The notes under the pieces were generated by a model, which was not told where the DNA came from, made no database searches, and saw only the letters and a program-made list of their open reading frames with translations. A program made the translations under genes and the position numbers. A stretch of 64,000 bases of DNA from Pararhizobium capsulatum DSM 1112 (lineage in GTDB: Bacteria > Pseudomonadota > Alphaproteobacteria > Rhizobiales > Rhizobiaceae): positions 806,001 through 870,000 of the forward strand of contig NZ_JAUSVF010000002.1 in the NCBI RefSeq assembly GCF_030814475.1. The letters are read 5' to 3'. Position 1 is the stretch's first letter. Each line of letters begins with the position of its first letter. Of the stretch, positions 1-8,634 are shown piece by piece.

Positions 1-321
1 ATCGTCGCCGGCATCCTGCTGACGGCCGTCGGTGAGGATTTCACGCTGTCCTATGCCGAAGCAAAAAGCGCTTACAATCATGCCGTCGCCATTCTCGGCG
101 GTCCGATCCTGTTTCTGGCGGGAACGGCGTGGATGAAGGCTGCGTCGTCGAGGATCATCCCCTATTCTCACGCTGCCGGCATCGCCTTGTTGGCAGCGTC
201 CGCCCTGCTCGTGCCCTACGCCGCTAATTTCGTGATCCAGGCCGTGGCGACAACGATCCTGCTCCTTGTCGCCCTGTGGGAATATACCGCTCTGAAACGC
301 CCCTCGCAGGCGCCTCAATAG
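1..321 (+). CDS. LtrA-like membrane protein, C-terminal part (partial)
   Basis: The reading frame is open from the first base of the window and stops at 319-321, leaving the last 106 residues of a protein whose start lies outside. The visible part is strongly hydrophobic, with about three membrane segments and a glycine-rich stretch (AILGGPILFLAG) followed by a short basic tail. This arrangement resembles the end of the low temperature requirement protein A (LtrA) family, which are multi-pass inner-membrane proteins of unclear biochemical role. The family call is from memory of the pattern only. An internal ATG at 133 is in the same frame and is not needed as a start. The next gene converges on it with a gap of only 6 nt. 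Confidence 0.55.
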   Translation: MVAGILLTAVGEDFTLSYAEAKSAYNHAVAILGGPILFLAGTAWMKAASSRIIPYSHAAGIALLAASALLVPYAANFVIQAVATTILLLVALWEYTALKRPSQAPQ

Positions 322-327
322 GTTTCG

Positions 328-1944
328 TCAAAGCGCCCGGATTTCCCGGGCGCAGGCCTGGAGGGTCTTGAAGGCCGCATAGCGCTTCGCATGAATGCCG
401 GCCACGACACCCTCGGCAGGCTGATAGACCTTATCAACTTTGGTGAGCGCCATCATCGCCTGATTTGCATCGCCAAACGCTCCGCCAGCGACGGCACCGA
501 GGATGGCCGAGCCCAGCAGCACGGGTTCTTCCGCCACAGTTGCAACGACGGGTTTGCCTGAAGCGTCGGCGAGCAGCTGGCGCACCAGATCGTGCTGTCC
601 CGCGCCGCCACTGATGACAACTTGCTCGACATCAGCCCCGGCACCGGCCTGGGTTTCGATTATCTGGCGCAGGCCGTAGCCGATGCCGCAAAGCCCCGCC
701 ACATAAAGCGCGACAAGGCTTTCGAAATCGCGCTCCATGCCAAGCCCGACGACGGTCGCGCGAGCGTGGGGGTCGGCGAAGGGTGCGCGATTGCCGAGGA
801 ATTCGGGGACGACATGCAGGCCTTCCGCCAGCCGCACGACATCTGAGTTGTTGTCCGTGCGCATTGCTGCAGCATCCGCGATGAGAACCGGAAGCGGTAT
901 ACGCATCTCGGATGCCTTGGATGCAGCATCCGCACTTGCGGGATGAAAAAAGAGAAGCTGGTCGATGGCGGCGCCGGCGGCACTCTGGCCACCCTCGTTG
1001 AGCCACATGCCGGGCACCATGGCAGAATAATAGGGTCCCCAGACGCCGGGCACGAAAACCGGATCGCTCGTGGAGGTCATGGTGCAGGAGGACGTGCCGA
1101 AGACATAGGCAAGGTTCTTTTCCGGCCGGCCGCCAATGCCGACCGTGCCGATACCGCCCGCATGGGCATCGATCATGCCGGCCGCCACGGCGGTTCCCGG
1201 CTTCAGGCCCATAGCCTCTGCCGCAGCCGTGGTGAGCCCCTCACCCAACGGCGTACCGGGTTCGACGATATCAGTGCCGATGCGCGCGAAGGCTTCATCG
1301 ACGAGTTCGTCGAGCCCGATGCCGCGGAAATAGCCAGGGTCCCAGCGCTGTTCATGCGCGAGATACGTCCATTTGCAGGTGACGGTGCAGGTGGAGCGCG
1401 CGAGGTCGCCCGTCGATTTCCAGGTCAGGAAATCGGCGAGATCGAAGAATTGCCATGCCGCGCGGAATATCTGCGGCCGGTTCTCCTTCAGCCACAGGAT
1501 TTTCGGCGTTTCCATTTCCGGCGAGATGCGCCCGCCGACATAACGTAGTACGTCGTGGCCCTGCGCATTGATGCGCTCGGCCTGATCAACGGCGCGATGG
1601 TCCATCCAGACGATGATATCGCGGTTGGCATCTTCGGACGGACCGACGGGGAGCGACTGCCCACCTTCGCCGAGAACCACCAATGAGCAAGTCGCGTCGA
1701 AACCCAGGCCGATGACATCGCCTGCGTTCACTCCGGATGAAGTCACCACCTCGCGCACGATGCTGCAAACGGCATTCCAGATTTCCGAACTCGATTGCTC
1801 GACGATCGAGCCCGCTTCCTTGAACAGCGAGATATCCCGCTTGGCGACAGCCAGCATGCGACCGGAGAGATCGAACAGGCCGGCACGGGCGCTGCCGGTT
1901 CCGACATCGATACCGATGACGTAGCGGGCAGCCTCCGGCGACAT
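328..1944 (-). CDS. FGGY-family pentulokinase, probably D-ribulokinase
   Basis: Predicted to phosphorylate D-ribulose to D-ribulose 5-phosphate after ribitol is oxidised by the dehydrogenase encoded just upstream. The protein of about 538 residues opens with the FGGY phosphate-binding signature (GIDVGTGSARAGLFD), and its second half has the glycine-rich GGAGQHDLVRQLL segment typical of the second FGGY actin-like domain. The frame is open back to a TTG at 2001 and an ATG at 1962. I chose ATG 1944 because AGGAACGAAC lies directly before it, a good Shine-Dalgarno at suitable spacing; the other starts have weaker sites. It is the last gene of the ribitol operon. L-ribulose or xylulose kinase activity is possible from the family alone; the assignment to D-ribulose rests on the neighbour. 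Confidence 0.8.
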   Translation of the reverse strand: MSPEAARYVIGIDVGTGSARAGLFDLSGRMLAVAKRDISLFKEAGSIVEQSSSEIWNAVCSIVREVVTSSGVNAGDVIGLGFDATCSLVVLGEGGQSLPVGPSEDANRDIIVWMDHRAVDQAERINAQGHDVLRYVGGRISPEMETPKILWLKENRPQIFRAAWQFFDLADFLTWKSTGDLARSTCTVTCKWTYLAHEQRWDPGYFRGIGLDELVDEAFARIGTDIVEPGTPLGEGLTTAAAEAMGLKPGTAVAAGMIDAHAGGIGTVGIGGRPEKNLAYVFGTSSCTMTSTSDPVFVPGVWGPYYSAMVPGMWLNEGGQSAAGAAIDQLLFFHPASADAASKASEMRIPLPVLIADAAAMRTDNNSDVVRLAEGLHVVPEFLGNRAPFADPHARATVVGLGMERDFESLVALYVAGLCGIGYGLRQIIETQAGAGADVEQVVISGGAGQHDLVRQLLADASGKPVVATVAEEPVLLGSAILGAVAGGAFGDANQAMMALTKVDKVYQPAEGVVAGIHAKRYAAFKTLQACAREIRAL

Positions 1945-2001
1945 GTTCGTTCCTGTGTTCATGGTCTTCGGGCTCTCACTGGACAAGGGAATGCGAGGCA
2001 A

Positions 2002-2730
2002 TTAGAGATCGACGCTGTTGGGCAGGATCACGAGATCGCGGATCGTCACGTTGCGTGGCCGCGATAGCATGAAGAGAACGGCATCGGCCACTTCCTTTGG
2101 CTGCATCAGGCTTCCATTGGCCAACGCCTCTTCCATCTTGGCCTTCGGCCAATCATCGAGCAGCGCGGTTACGACTGGGCCGGGCAGGACAGCCCCGACG
2201 CGCACGCCATACTGCGCGACCTGGCGGCGGGTGGAGTGGACGAAGGCCTGGACAGCGAATTTCGAGGCCGTGTAGATCGGCTCCCAGACGACCGGGACGA
2301 CCCCGGCGATCGAGCTGGTGAACAGGATATCGCCGGTCTTCTGTTCGATCATGTGCGGCAGGACCGCATGGACGGAACGGAAGGCAGCATTGATGTTGAG
2401 GTTCAGCATACGATCCCAGGCATCCGGGTCACCTTCCACCACCGGTCCACCAATATACGCGCCGGCATTAGCGTGGAAGATGTCGAGCCGGCCCGCAAGC
2501 TCCAGAATGCGTGGCAGCATGCCGGAAACTTCAGCCGGCGCCAGGAGATCGACGACGAGCGGCTTTGCCCGTTCGCCAAGGTCCTTGCAGAGCGCTTCGA
2601 GCTTGTCCTTGGCGCGATCGACAAGAACGACAGTCGCGCCTTCGGCAATCAGCGTGCGGGCGCATTCGAGCCCGATCCCGGAGGCCGCACCGGTAATGGC
2701 GGCCACCTTTCCCGTCATGAGATCAGTCAT
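2002..2730 (-). CDS. rbtD: Ribitol 2-dehydrogenase (SDR family)
   Basis: Oxidises ribitol to D-ribulose with NAD+. The 242-residue protein has the classical SDR layout: the nucleotide-binding TGAASGIG motif near residue 15, HANAG in place of NNAG near residue 88, and the YTASK catalytic pair near residue 155. Long stretches (for example [32 protein letters not shown] and the C-terminal ILPNSVDL) match my memory of the Klebsiella ribitol dehydrogenase almost residue for residue, so this is one of the firmest calls here. AGGAGA lies before ATG 2730. It sits between the importer genes and the pentulokinase, giving a complete uptake-to-D-ribulose-5-phosphate route. Confidence 0.92.
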   Translation of the reverse strand: MTDLMTGKVAAITGAASGIGLECARTLIAEGATVVLVDRAKDKLEALCKDLGERAKPLVVDLLAPAEVSGMLPRILELAGRLDIFHANAGAYIGGPVVEGDPDAWDRMLNLNINAAFRSVHAVLPHMIEQKTGDILFTSSIAGVVPVVWEPIYTASKFAVQAFVHSTRRQVAQYGVRVGAVLPGPVVTALLDDWPKAKMEEALANGSLMQPKEVADAVLFMLSRPRNVTIRDLVILPNSVDL

Positions 2731-2748
2731 GGAATCTTCTCCTGAATG

Positions 2749-3999
2749 TTATGCGCGGCCGTGGCTGACGCGAGAGCGTCGGGCGAGCGAATCGACGATA
2801 ACGGCGATCGCGAGCACCCCGCCGGTGATCATGTAACGCAGCGACGAGCTGAGATTGAGAAGTGTCAGGCCGTTGGAAATCGCCTGGATGACGATGATCC
2901 CCAGCAGAGCCGAATAGGCGCTGCCGCGGCCACCGAACAGGCTGGTGCCACCGATGACGGCTGCGGCGATCGCGTTCAGGTTGACGTCCCCCGTACCGGC
3001 CTGCTGGCTGGACGAAGCCAGACGCGAGGCCGAGAGGATGCCGCCGAGCGCCGCAAGCGTCGAACACAGCATGAAGGCGCTGAGATAGATGCGGCGCACG
3101 TTGATGCCGGAGCGACGGGCAGCTTCCCGATTGCCGCCAACGGCGAACATGGAGCGTCCCCATTTGGTCTTGGTCAGCGCGTAGTTCAGGATGATCGCCA
3201 GTGCAACGAGCAGGCCGAACATCCACGGCACGCCGCGGCCGAGATTGAGGTAGTAAACCGCAAACTCCAGCGCCAGAGTGAGGACGGCAGCCTTGACGAT
3301 CAGCGTGCTGAGCGGCTGCGACGAGAGATTGACGCTCTGGCGGCGACGGCGGGCGCGCATCCCCGACACAATCATTATGACGCCCGGCAGGAGCGCCAAC
3401 GTATGAGAAACCCAGGCCGGCATGACGAGGATCTGGCCGAAGCGGACGAGTGCCGAGGCATAGGGCAAGTTGATGCTACCTGTCGGCCCCAGGATATAAA
3501 GCTGCATCCCGAGCAGGGCGAGCAGGCCAGCAAGTGTCGCGACGAAACTCGGCATGCCCAGGCGATTGTAGAGAACCGCATAGAGCGCGCCGACAGCGGC
3601 CCCCATGACCAGCGCGGCAAGCAGCGCACCGGCGATCGGCCAGCCGGAATTCACCCAGAGAACACCAATAATCGCGGAGGCAAGGCCGCTCATCGAGCCG
3701 ACGGACAGATCGATTTCGCCGAGCAGCAGAACGCAGACGATGCCGAGCGAGATGATGCCGACCGTTGCACAATCGAAGAGCAGGTTCACGAGATTGTTCG
3801 GGGCAAGAAAAATCGGGTTCAGGATGCTGAACACGGTCGAAATGACGATCAGGCCGACGGCGACAGGTAGCATGCCGAGATCGCCGGAGCGCACCCGGTT
3901 GATGAAGCTGCTGACCATGCCCATGATGCCGTCGTCATGCTTGACGCGTACGTCGCTGCGATCGAGGGTCGGCCCGTCTTTTGAAATCTGCTGGCTCAT
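2749..3999 (-). CDS. Sugar/polyol ABC transporter permease (ribitol importer)
   Basis: Inner-membrane channel of the predicted ribitol importer. The 416-residue protein is about 90 residues longer than RbsC and resembles the longer XylH-type permeases of the CUT2 class: an N-terminal cytoplasmic stretch of about 35 residues, roughly ten hydrophobic segments, and the class motif near the C-terminal third (NREAARRSGINVRRIYLSAF) that contacts the ATPase. A basic loop (ARRRRQ) interrupts the middle. The start codon overlaps the stop of the ATPase gene by 4 nt (ATGA), implying translational coupling. The following gene, the ribitol dehydrogenase, starts 18 nt downstream of its stop. Confidence 0.88.
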   Translation of the reverse strand: MSQQISKDGPTLDRSDVRVKHDDGIMGMVSSFINRVRSGDLGMLPVAVGLIVISTVFSILNPIFLAPNNLVNLLFDCATVGIISLGIVCVLLLGEIDLSVGSMSGLASAIIGVLWVNSGWPIAGALLAALVMGAAVGALYAVLYNRLGMPSFVATLAGLLALLGMQLYILGPTGSINLPYASALVRFGQILVMPAWVSHTLALLPGVIMIVSGMRARRRRQSVNLSSQPLSTLIVKAAVLTLALEFAVYYLNLGRGVPWMFGLLVALAIILNYALTKTKWGRSMFAVGGNREAARRSGINVRRIYLSAFMLCSTLAALGGILSASRLASSSQQAGTGDVNLNAIAAAVIGGTSLFGGRGSAYSALLGIIVIQAISNGLTLLNLSSSLRYMITGGVLAIAVIVDSLARRSRVSHGRA

Positions 4000-4814
4000 G
4001 CGGTGCTCCCGCTCAAATCGGTATGACTGGATTTACGCTCGATGCGGCGCGACACGGAATTTTCCGTGGCGCCGGTGATCGCAGCGACGAGTTCGTGATT
4101 GGAGGCATCAGGACTGAAGATGCCGTTGTTGCGGCCGAGCCGCAGCACCACGACACGGTCCGCGACCGCCCGGACATCCTCCATATTGTGGCTGATGATG
4201 ATGACGCCGAGGCCGCGGTCACGCACGCGCTCAATCAAGTTCAGCACCTCCGCCGTCTGGGCGACACCAAGAGCGGCCGTCGGCTCGTCGAGCATGATGA
4301 TCTTCGGGTCGAGCAGCAGGGAGCGTGCGATGGCGACCGTCTGGCGTTGCCCACCGGAAAGGGAGGCGATCGGCTCCCGGACAGAGGGGATACGCGCGGC
4401 AAGTTCCTTGAGCAGCGTCCAGGCGCGCACCTCCATCGCCACTTCATCGAGGTTCCAAGGCGACATTTCGTGGCCGAGAAAAAGATTGGCGACGACGTCG
4501 AGGTTTTCGCAGAGCGCGAGATCCTGGAACACCGTGGCGATGCCGAGTTCGAGCGCAGCACTCGGGCTATCGAGCGACACTTCCTGGCCGCAGAATTCGA
4601 TCCGCCCCGAGCTTGGCTGGTGAACCCCTGCCAGAACTTTGACCAGTGTCGACTTGCCGGCGCCGTTATCTCCGACGAGGGCGACCACCTCTCCGGCCTT
4701 CACCTCAAGCTCGATATCGGTCAAAGCCGACACCGCGCCAAAATTCTTGGAAACATTGCTTAGCCGCAAAATCGTGCTGCCCTTCTCGGGGAGCGGAATG
4801 CTGTCTCGCACCAT
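3996..4814 (-). CDS. Sugar/polyol ABC transporter ATP-binding protein (ribitol importer)
   Basis: Energises the predicted ribitol importer in the cytoplasm. The 272-residue protein carries a single ABC domain: Walker A GDNGAGKST, signature LSGGQRQ, Walker B IIMLDEPTAA and the switch histidine in IIISHN. One ABC domain is half the size of RbsA/XylG, which carry two, so the transporter presumably uses a homodimer, as in the FrcA-type rhizobial CUT2 systems. The frame is open upstream to 4913, but ATG 4814 has AGAAGAG before it and gives an N-terminus fitting the family; the extra residues upstream would run through the hairpin region after the binding-protein gene. Confidence 0.88.
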   Translation of the reverse strand: MVRDSIPLPEKGSTILRLSNVSKNFGAVSALTDIELEVKAGEVVALVGDNGAGKSTLVKVLAGVHQPSSGRIEFCGQEVSLDSPSAALELGIATVFQDLALCENLDVVANLFLGHEMSPWNLDEVAMEVRAWTLLKELAARIPSVREPIASLSGGQRQTVAIARSLLLDPKIIMLDEPTAALGVAQTAEVLNLIERVRDRGLGVIIISHNMEDVRAVADRVVVLRLGRNNGIFSPDASNHELVAAITGATENSVSRRIERKSSHTDLSGSTA

Positions 4815-4843
4815 GGCGTGCACTCTTCTGTTGATATAGACTT

Positions 4844-4876
4844 GGTGCCCGGCCGGACAAAACCCGACCGGACACC
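4844..4876 (-). promoter_or_regulatory. Intercistronic stem-loop after the ribitol binding-protein gene
   Basis: On the minus-strand RNA, GGUGUCCGGUCGG can pair over all 13 positions with CCGGCCGGGCACC (two U-G pairs) around a 7-nt loop. It begins 9 nt after the stop codon of the binding-protein gene and precedes the ATPase gene. There is no U-run, so partial termination is less likely than 3'-end protection of the upstream message. Confidence 0.6.
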
Positions 4877-4885
4877 CTTGAGAGA

Positions 4886-5932
4886 TTACTGGGTAATCCC
4901 GAGCTTCTTGCAACCCTCGGCATATTCGCCGGTGCAGACCTCTTCCGGGGTCTGGATCTTCTTGTCGAAGATTTCGGCCTTGATGTTCTCCGAGGTGACA
5001 ACCGCCGGCACGAAGAGTTCCGACGGCGTGTTGTAGAGCGTCGACTTCGGTTCCGGCGTTTCGCCCTTGAGAAGGGTCGTCGCAACCTTTGCGGCCGCAG
5101 CAGCAACGATTTCCGATGGCTTGGAGATCGTGTTGTACTGGTCGCCCGAGATGATGAGCTGCAGTGCTGCGATCGTCGCGTCGTTGCCAGTGACTGGCGG
5201 AACCGGATCGACACCACCGGCCTTGAAGGCCGCGATAGCACCGCCACCCGTGCCGTCATTGGCCGCAACCACGCCCTTGATATCGGCGCCGAAGCGGGTG
5301 ATCTGGCCGGCCGCCCATTCCTGAGCCTTCGGCGGTGCCCATTCCGGCGTGTCGAATTCGGCAAGGGTCTTGAAGCCACTGTCCTTCAGGCCGCGATGAA
5401 TGCCGTCGCGGATGAGGCCAGCTGCCGCATCGGTTGGCGAACCATTGATCTGCAACACGCCTGAACCTTCGGCGGCACCGCTGGCCTTCAGGTGATCGAC
5501 GAGCGACTTGGCGATGGCGTAGCCAATTCCTTCGTTGTCGAAAGACACGTAGAAATCGGCCGCCTTGTCCGGGATCGGGCGGTCATAGGCGATGACCTTC
5601 ACATCCTGGGAGTGAGCGATCTCGACGAGCGCGGCAGCGGCGGACGAGTCCACCGGATCAAGCACAATAACCTTGGCGCCTTGGGCGATCACCGAGTTGA
5701 ACTGCTGCTGCTGAAGGGCCGTGTCGGCATTGGCATTCTGGTAGATGACCGTGCAGCTCGCGCAGAGCTTTTCCATCTCCGCCTTGAAGCCCGGATAGTC
5801 ATGTTCCTCATAGCGGGTCGATGCCTGGTCGGGCATCAGGAACGCAACAGTCGCGGCATCCTGCGCCATGGCCGAGCTGGCAAACAGGGCGGATAAGCCG
5901 ACTGTCGCCATCAGAATAGAACGAAATCTCAT
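4886..5932 (-). CDS. Sugar/polyol ABC transporter substrate-binding protein (ribitol importer)
   Basis: Periplasmic receptor of the importer. The 348-residue protein has a clear signal peptide of about 23 residues (MRFRSILMATVGLSALF then ASSAMA-Q), followed by a type-I periplasmic fold of the RbsB/XylF group: the strand VAFLMPDQASTRYEEHD, a domain boundary with KVIAYDRPI, and the ligand-site region VVAANDGTGGGAIAAF. The segment KVIVLDPVDSSAA resembles the XylF pattern, so the ligand is probably a pentose or pentitol. It is the first gene of the operon, next to the palindromic operator. Ribitol as ligand is inferred from the dehydrogenase and kinase in the same operon. Confidence 0.88.
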   Translation of the reverse strand: MRFRSILMATVGLSALFASSAMAQDAATVAFLMPDQASTRYEEHDYPGFKAEMEKLCASCTVIYQNANADTALQQQQFNSVIAQGAKVIVLDPVDSSAAAALVEIAHSQDVKVIAYDRPIPDKAADFYVSFDNEGIGYAIAKSLVDHLKASGAAEGSGVLQINGSPTDAAAGLIRDGIHRGLKDSGFKTLAEFDTPEWAPPKAQEWAAGQITRFGADIKGVVAANDGTGGGAIAAFKAGGVDPVPPVTGNDATIAALQLIISGDQYNTISKPSEIVAAAAAKVATTLLKGETPEPKSTLYNTPSELFVPAVVTSENIKAEIFDKKIQTPEEVCTGEYAEGCKKLGITQ

Positions 5933-6120
5933 AGTCTCCTCCTTAGATAAACGAACCTCGTGTCGAGAGACGCTGTCCGGTTCCTGTCCAGGCTTTCTTG
6001 GAGCCCGCCTTTCCGTTCGAAAGACAAAGCTTCACCGCCACCCCCACTGACGGAATCAGCGCAGGATGATCGTGGATTCTAGCCGGAAGCCTCCCGGTCG
6101 ACCCTCCACAGTCAACCAAA

Positions 6121-6154
6121 TTCATCGATTGAGCACACTTGCTCAATCGATGAA
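6121..6154. promoter_or_regulatory. 34-bp perfect inverted repeat, probable operator of the divergent LacI regulator
   Basis: The left arm TTCATCGATTGAGCA (6121-6135) and right arm TGCTCAATCGATGAA (6140-6154) are exact reverse complements around CACT. The element lies between the divergent ribitol operon (start 5932) and the LacI-family gene (start 6211), about 60-90 nt before the latter. It is longer than a usual LacI-family operator (about 14-20 bp). It has no U-run, so a terminator is unlikely. Confidence 0.7.
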
Positions 6155-6210
6155 GCAACAATTGCCACTTCTCTCCAATAATGTCAAGCTGCCTTGAAAT
6201 GGAGGCCTTC

Positions 6211-7230
6211 GTGACCCGCGTAAAACAGACAAAAAAGACCACCATCTACGATCTGGCCGAGCTTGCCGGCACATCGGCCAGTGCCGTCAGCGCCGTCTTG
6301 AACGGCAACTGGAAGAAGCGCCGGATCAGCAGTCAACTGGCCGAAAAAATCACGAAGATCGCCGAAGAGCAGGGCTATGCGCTTAACATGCAGGCCAGCC
6401 TTCTCAGGCGTGAAAAATCCAAGATCATCGGCATGATCGTGCCCAAATACGACAACCGCTATTTCGGCTCGATCGTTGAGACCTTCGAGACCATGGCGCG
6501 CGAGCGTGGCCTGTTCCCGATCATAACCTGCACCCGTCGCGATCCTGAACTGGAACTGGAAGCCGCCCGGACCATGCTGTCCTATCAGGTGGAATGGATC
6601 GTCTCGACGGGTGCGACAGACCCGGACCGCATCAGCGATCTCTGCGCGACGGCTGGCGTCAGGAGCCTCAATCTCGACCTGCCGGGTTCCAAGGCTCCCT
6701 CCGTCATTTCCGACAACTTTGCCGGCGCAAGAGAACTGACGCGGCGGGTCCTTGCAAATTGCGAGCGCAAACTCGGGGCGGCGTTGCCCCTGATTTTCAT
6801 CGGTGGCCGCGGCAGCGACCATAACACCGCCGAACGTATCCGCGGCTTTCGCGCTGCCCATCAGGACATGGGCGTCTCTATCGACGAAACCCACATCCTT
6901 GCCTGCGGTTATGCCCCGGAAAAAGCTGAAAGCTCGTTGCAGGCACTCGCGGCCTCTGAAGGTGATCTGCCCCGCGGCATGTTTGTCAACTCGACGATTT
7001 CGCTCGAGGGCGTGATGCGCTGGATCAAGCGCTCACATCATTATGACGGCCACTCGCCGATCATCGGCTGCTTCGACTGGGATCCCTTTGCGGCTCTGAT
7101 GGGGGATGAGATCGAAATGGTCCGGCAGGATGTGCCAGCCATGCTCGACGCCGTCTTCCACATTATCGATCATGGCCCGGCGCAGACGACCGTGATCGAA
7201 ATCCCGCCGGTATTCATGGGAACCGGCTAG
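6211..7230 (+). CDS. LacI-family transcriptional regulator (probable ribitol operon repressor)
   Basis: DNA-binding regulator with an N-terminal helix-turn-helix (TIYDLAELAGTSASAVSAVLNGNW), a hinge region reaching KIIGMIVPKYDN, and a sugar-binding-like core ending in FDWDPFAALMGDEIEMVRQDV. The frame is open from ATG 6181, but GTG 6211 is preceded by GGAGG at 6200-6204 with a 6-nt gap, while the upstream ATG has no ribosome-binding site. I therefore prefer the GTG, giving 339 residues. Divergent orientation from the ribitol operon and the palindrome in between make local repression relieved by ribitol or D-ribulose the likely role. Confidence 0.85.
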   Translation: MTRVKQTKKTTIYDLAELAGTSASAVSAVLNGNWKKRRISSQLAEKITKIAEEQGYALNMQASLLRREKSKIIGMIVPKYDNRYFGSIVETFETMARERGLFPIITCTRRDPELELEAARTMLSYQVEWIVSTGATDPDRISDLCATAGVRSLNLDLPGSKAPSVISDNFAGARELTRRVLANCERKLGAALPLIFIGGRGSDHNTAERIRGFRAAHQDMGVSIDETHILACGYAPEKAESSLQALAASEGDLPRGMFVNSTISLEGVMRWIKRSHHYDGHSPIIGCFDWDPFAALMGDEIEMVRQDVPAMLDAVFHIIDHGPAQTTVIEIPPVFMGTG

Positions 7231-7283
7231 AAAATCGAAGCCTACCGAATTAGGTCTCCCAACAGCCTGTCCGGAAAATGGCC

Positions 7284-7309
7284 GGAGCAACCGCCATGGC
7301 GGTTGCTCC
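7284..7309. terminator. Bidirectional terminator-like palindrome
   Basis: A fully symmetric 26-bp palindrome (half GGAGCAACCGCCA) between the convergent LacI gene (ends 7230) and cydX (ends 7333). A strong GC-rich hairpin would form in either transcript. On the minus strand it is followed by GGCCATTTTCC, a short U-run; on the plus strand there is none. Confidence 0.6.
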
Positions 7310-7332
7310 CCTGATCATTCGAACCGCTGCTT

Positions 7333-7461
7333 TCAGCGCTTGGGTAGGGTGCCCCTTGGCTCGCTCTTGGCGCGATCATCCATAAGTTCATACCACATTG
7401 CATTCAGCACGGCGAAAGCGGCGGCCAGGGGCAGGCCGAGTATCCAGGCGAAATACCACAT
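7333..7461 (-). CDS. cydX: Cytochrome bd oxidase small subunit CydX
   Basis: A 42-residue protein, starting MWYFAWILGLPLAAAFAVLN and ending with a charged tail rich in Lys and Arg. The single membrane helix with an N-terminal MWYFAWxLG is the hallmark of CydX (CydX/CbdX family), a stabilising subunit of the cytochrome bd quinol oxidase needed for stable haem d. It lies 12 nt after the cydB stop on the same strand, with AGGAGAAAG upstream of ATG 7461. Length agrees with the family (about 35-45 residues). It closes the cydDCABX operon. Confidence 0.93.
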   Translation of the reverse strand: MWYFAWILGLPLAAAFAVLNAMWYELMDDRAKSEPRGTLPKR

Positions 7462-7473
7462 TCTCTTTCTCCT

Positions 7474-8628
7474 TCAGTAAGCGTGGCCGCTCTTGTCGGT
7501 GACAGACTTCTCGTCGACCTTGCCCCACAGAACCCGGTAGACCCAGGCGGTGTAGGCGAGGATGATCGGCAGGAAGATCACCACGCTTACGAGCATGATG
7601 AACAGCGTCATATGGCTCGATGACGCATCCCAGACCGTCAGGCTCGACTTCGGATCGACCGAGGACGGCAGGATGAACGGGAACATCGACAGGCCGACCG
7701 TCGAAATGATCCCGAAAATCGAGAGCTTGCTGAACAGCAGCGTCGCAACTTCCATCCGGGCCCTGAAGCAGAACCACGTTGCAATTGCACCCAGGAAGCC
7801 GAGCACCGGCGCGATCATCATCCAGGGATGGGTGCCATAATTTGCAAGCCAAGCGCCGGGCTTCACGGCAACGGTCTTCAACAGCGGGTTGGATGGCCCG
7901 ATGGGGCTGACCTCGCTGGTGATTGCATAGCCGTCGATGCCGAAGGACAGCCATAGACCGGCGAGTGCGAAGAGCAGGATAACACCAAGAGCCCCGTAGC
8001 CTCCGAAGCCCCGCGCCCGATCCGCAACCGGGCCGCTCGCCTTCAACACCAGCCAGGCAGCGCCATGGGTAACGAGCATCGCCACGGAAAGCAGGCCGCA
8101 CAGCAGCGCGAAGGGATTAAGCAAGCCGAAGAACGACCCATCATAGAAGATGCGCATGTCATCGGCGAAGCGGAAGGGCACGCCCTGAAGCACATTTCCG
8201 ACCGCCACCCCGAAGATCAGCGACGGCACGAAACCACCGATGAACAGGGCCCAGTCCCAGTTGTTGCGCCATCTCGGGCTTTCCCGCTTCGACCTATACT
8301 TGAAACCCACCGGACGCAGGATGAGCGCAAAGAGGATGGCGAACATCGCTAGATAGAAGCCGGAGAAGGATACCGCATAGAGCGGTGGCCAGGCGGCGAA
8401 GATCGCTCCACCACCGAGGATCAGCCACACCTGATTGCCTTCCCAGACGGGCCCTATAGTGTTGATGGCGATGCGCCGCTCGGTATCCGTCTTGCCGACG
8501 AAGGGCAGAAGCGTGCCGACGCCGAGATCGAAACCGTCCGTGACGGCAAAACCGATCAACAGGATACCAAGCAGCAGCCACCAGATGAGACGCAGGGTTT
8601 GATAGTCGATAAGCTCGTGCAGGATCAT
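7474..8628 (-). CDS. cydB: Cytochrome bd ubiquinol oxidase subunit II
   Basis: Second large subunit of the bd-type terminal oxidase in the inner membrane. The 384-residue protein has the CydB family pattern: [31 protein letters not shown] at the N-terminus, [27 protein letters not shown] in the region facing the haem site, and about nine hydrophobic helices. Length is normal for the family (about 380). It starts 6 nt downstream of the cydA stop. The enzyme reduces oxygen with ubiquinol at high oxygen affinity and without proton pumping, which fits expression under low oxygen. Confidence 0.97.
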   Translation of the reverse strand: MILHELIDYQTLRLIWWLLLGILLIGFAVTDGFDLGVGTLLPFVGKTDTERRIAINTIGPVWEGNQVWLILGGGAIFAAWPPLYAVSFSGFYLAMFAILFALILRPVGFKYRSKRESPRWRNNWDWALFIGGFVPSLIFGVAVGNVLQGVPFRFADDMRIFYDGSFFGLLNPFALLCGLLSVAMLVTHGAAWLVLKASGPVADRARGFGGYGALGVILLFALAGLWLSFGIDGYAITSEVSPIGPSNPLLKTVAVKPGAWLANYGTHPWMMIAPVLGFLGAIATWFCFRARMEVATLLFSKLSIFGIISTVGLSMFPFILPSSVDPKSSLTVWDASSSHMTLFIMLVSVVIFLPIILAYTAWVYRVLWGKVDEKSVTDKSGHAY

Positions 8629-8634
8629 GGCGCG

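Noticed and set aside
2746..3870. A 374-codon plus-strand open frame opposite the ribitol permease
   Set aside because: Hydrophilic antisense shadow of a membrane protein gene; the minus-strand permease is in a coupled operon.
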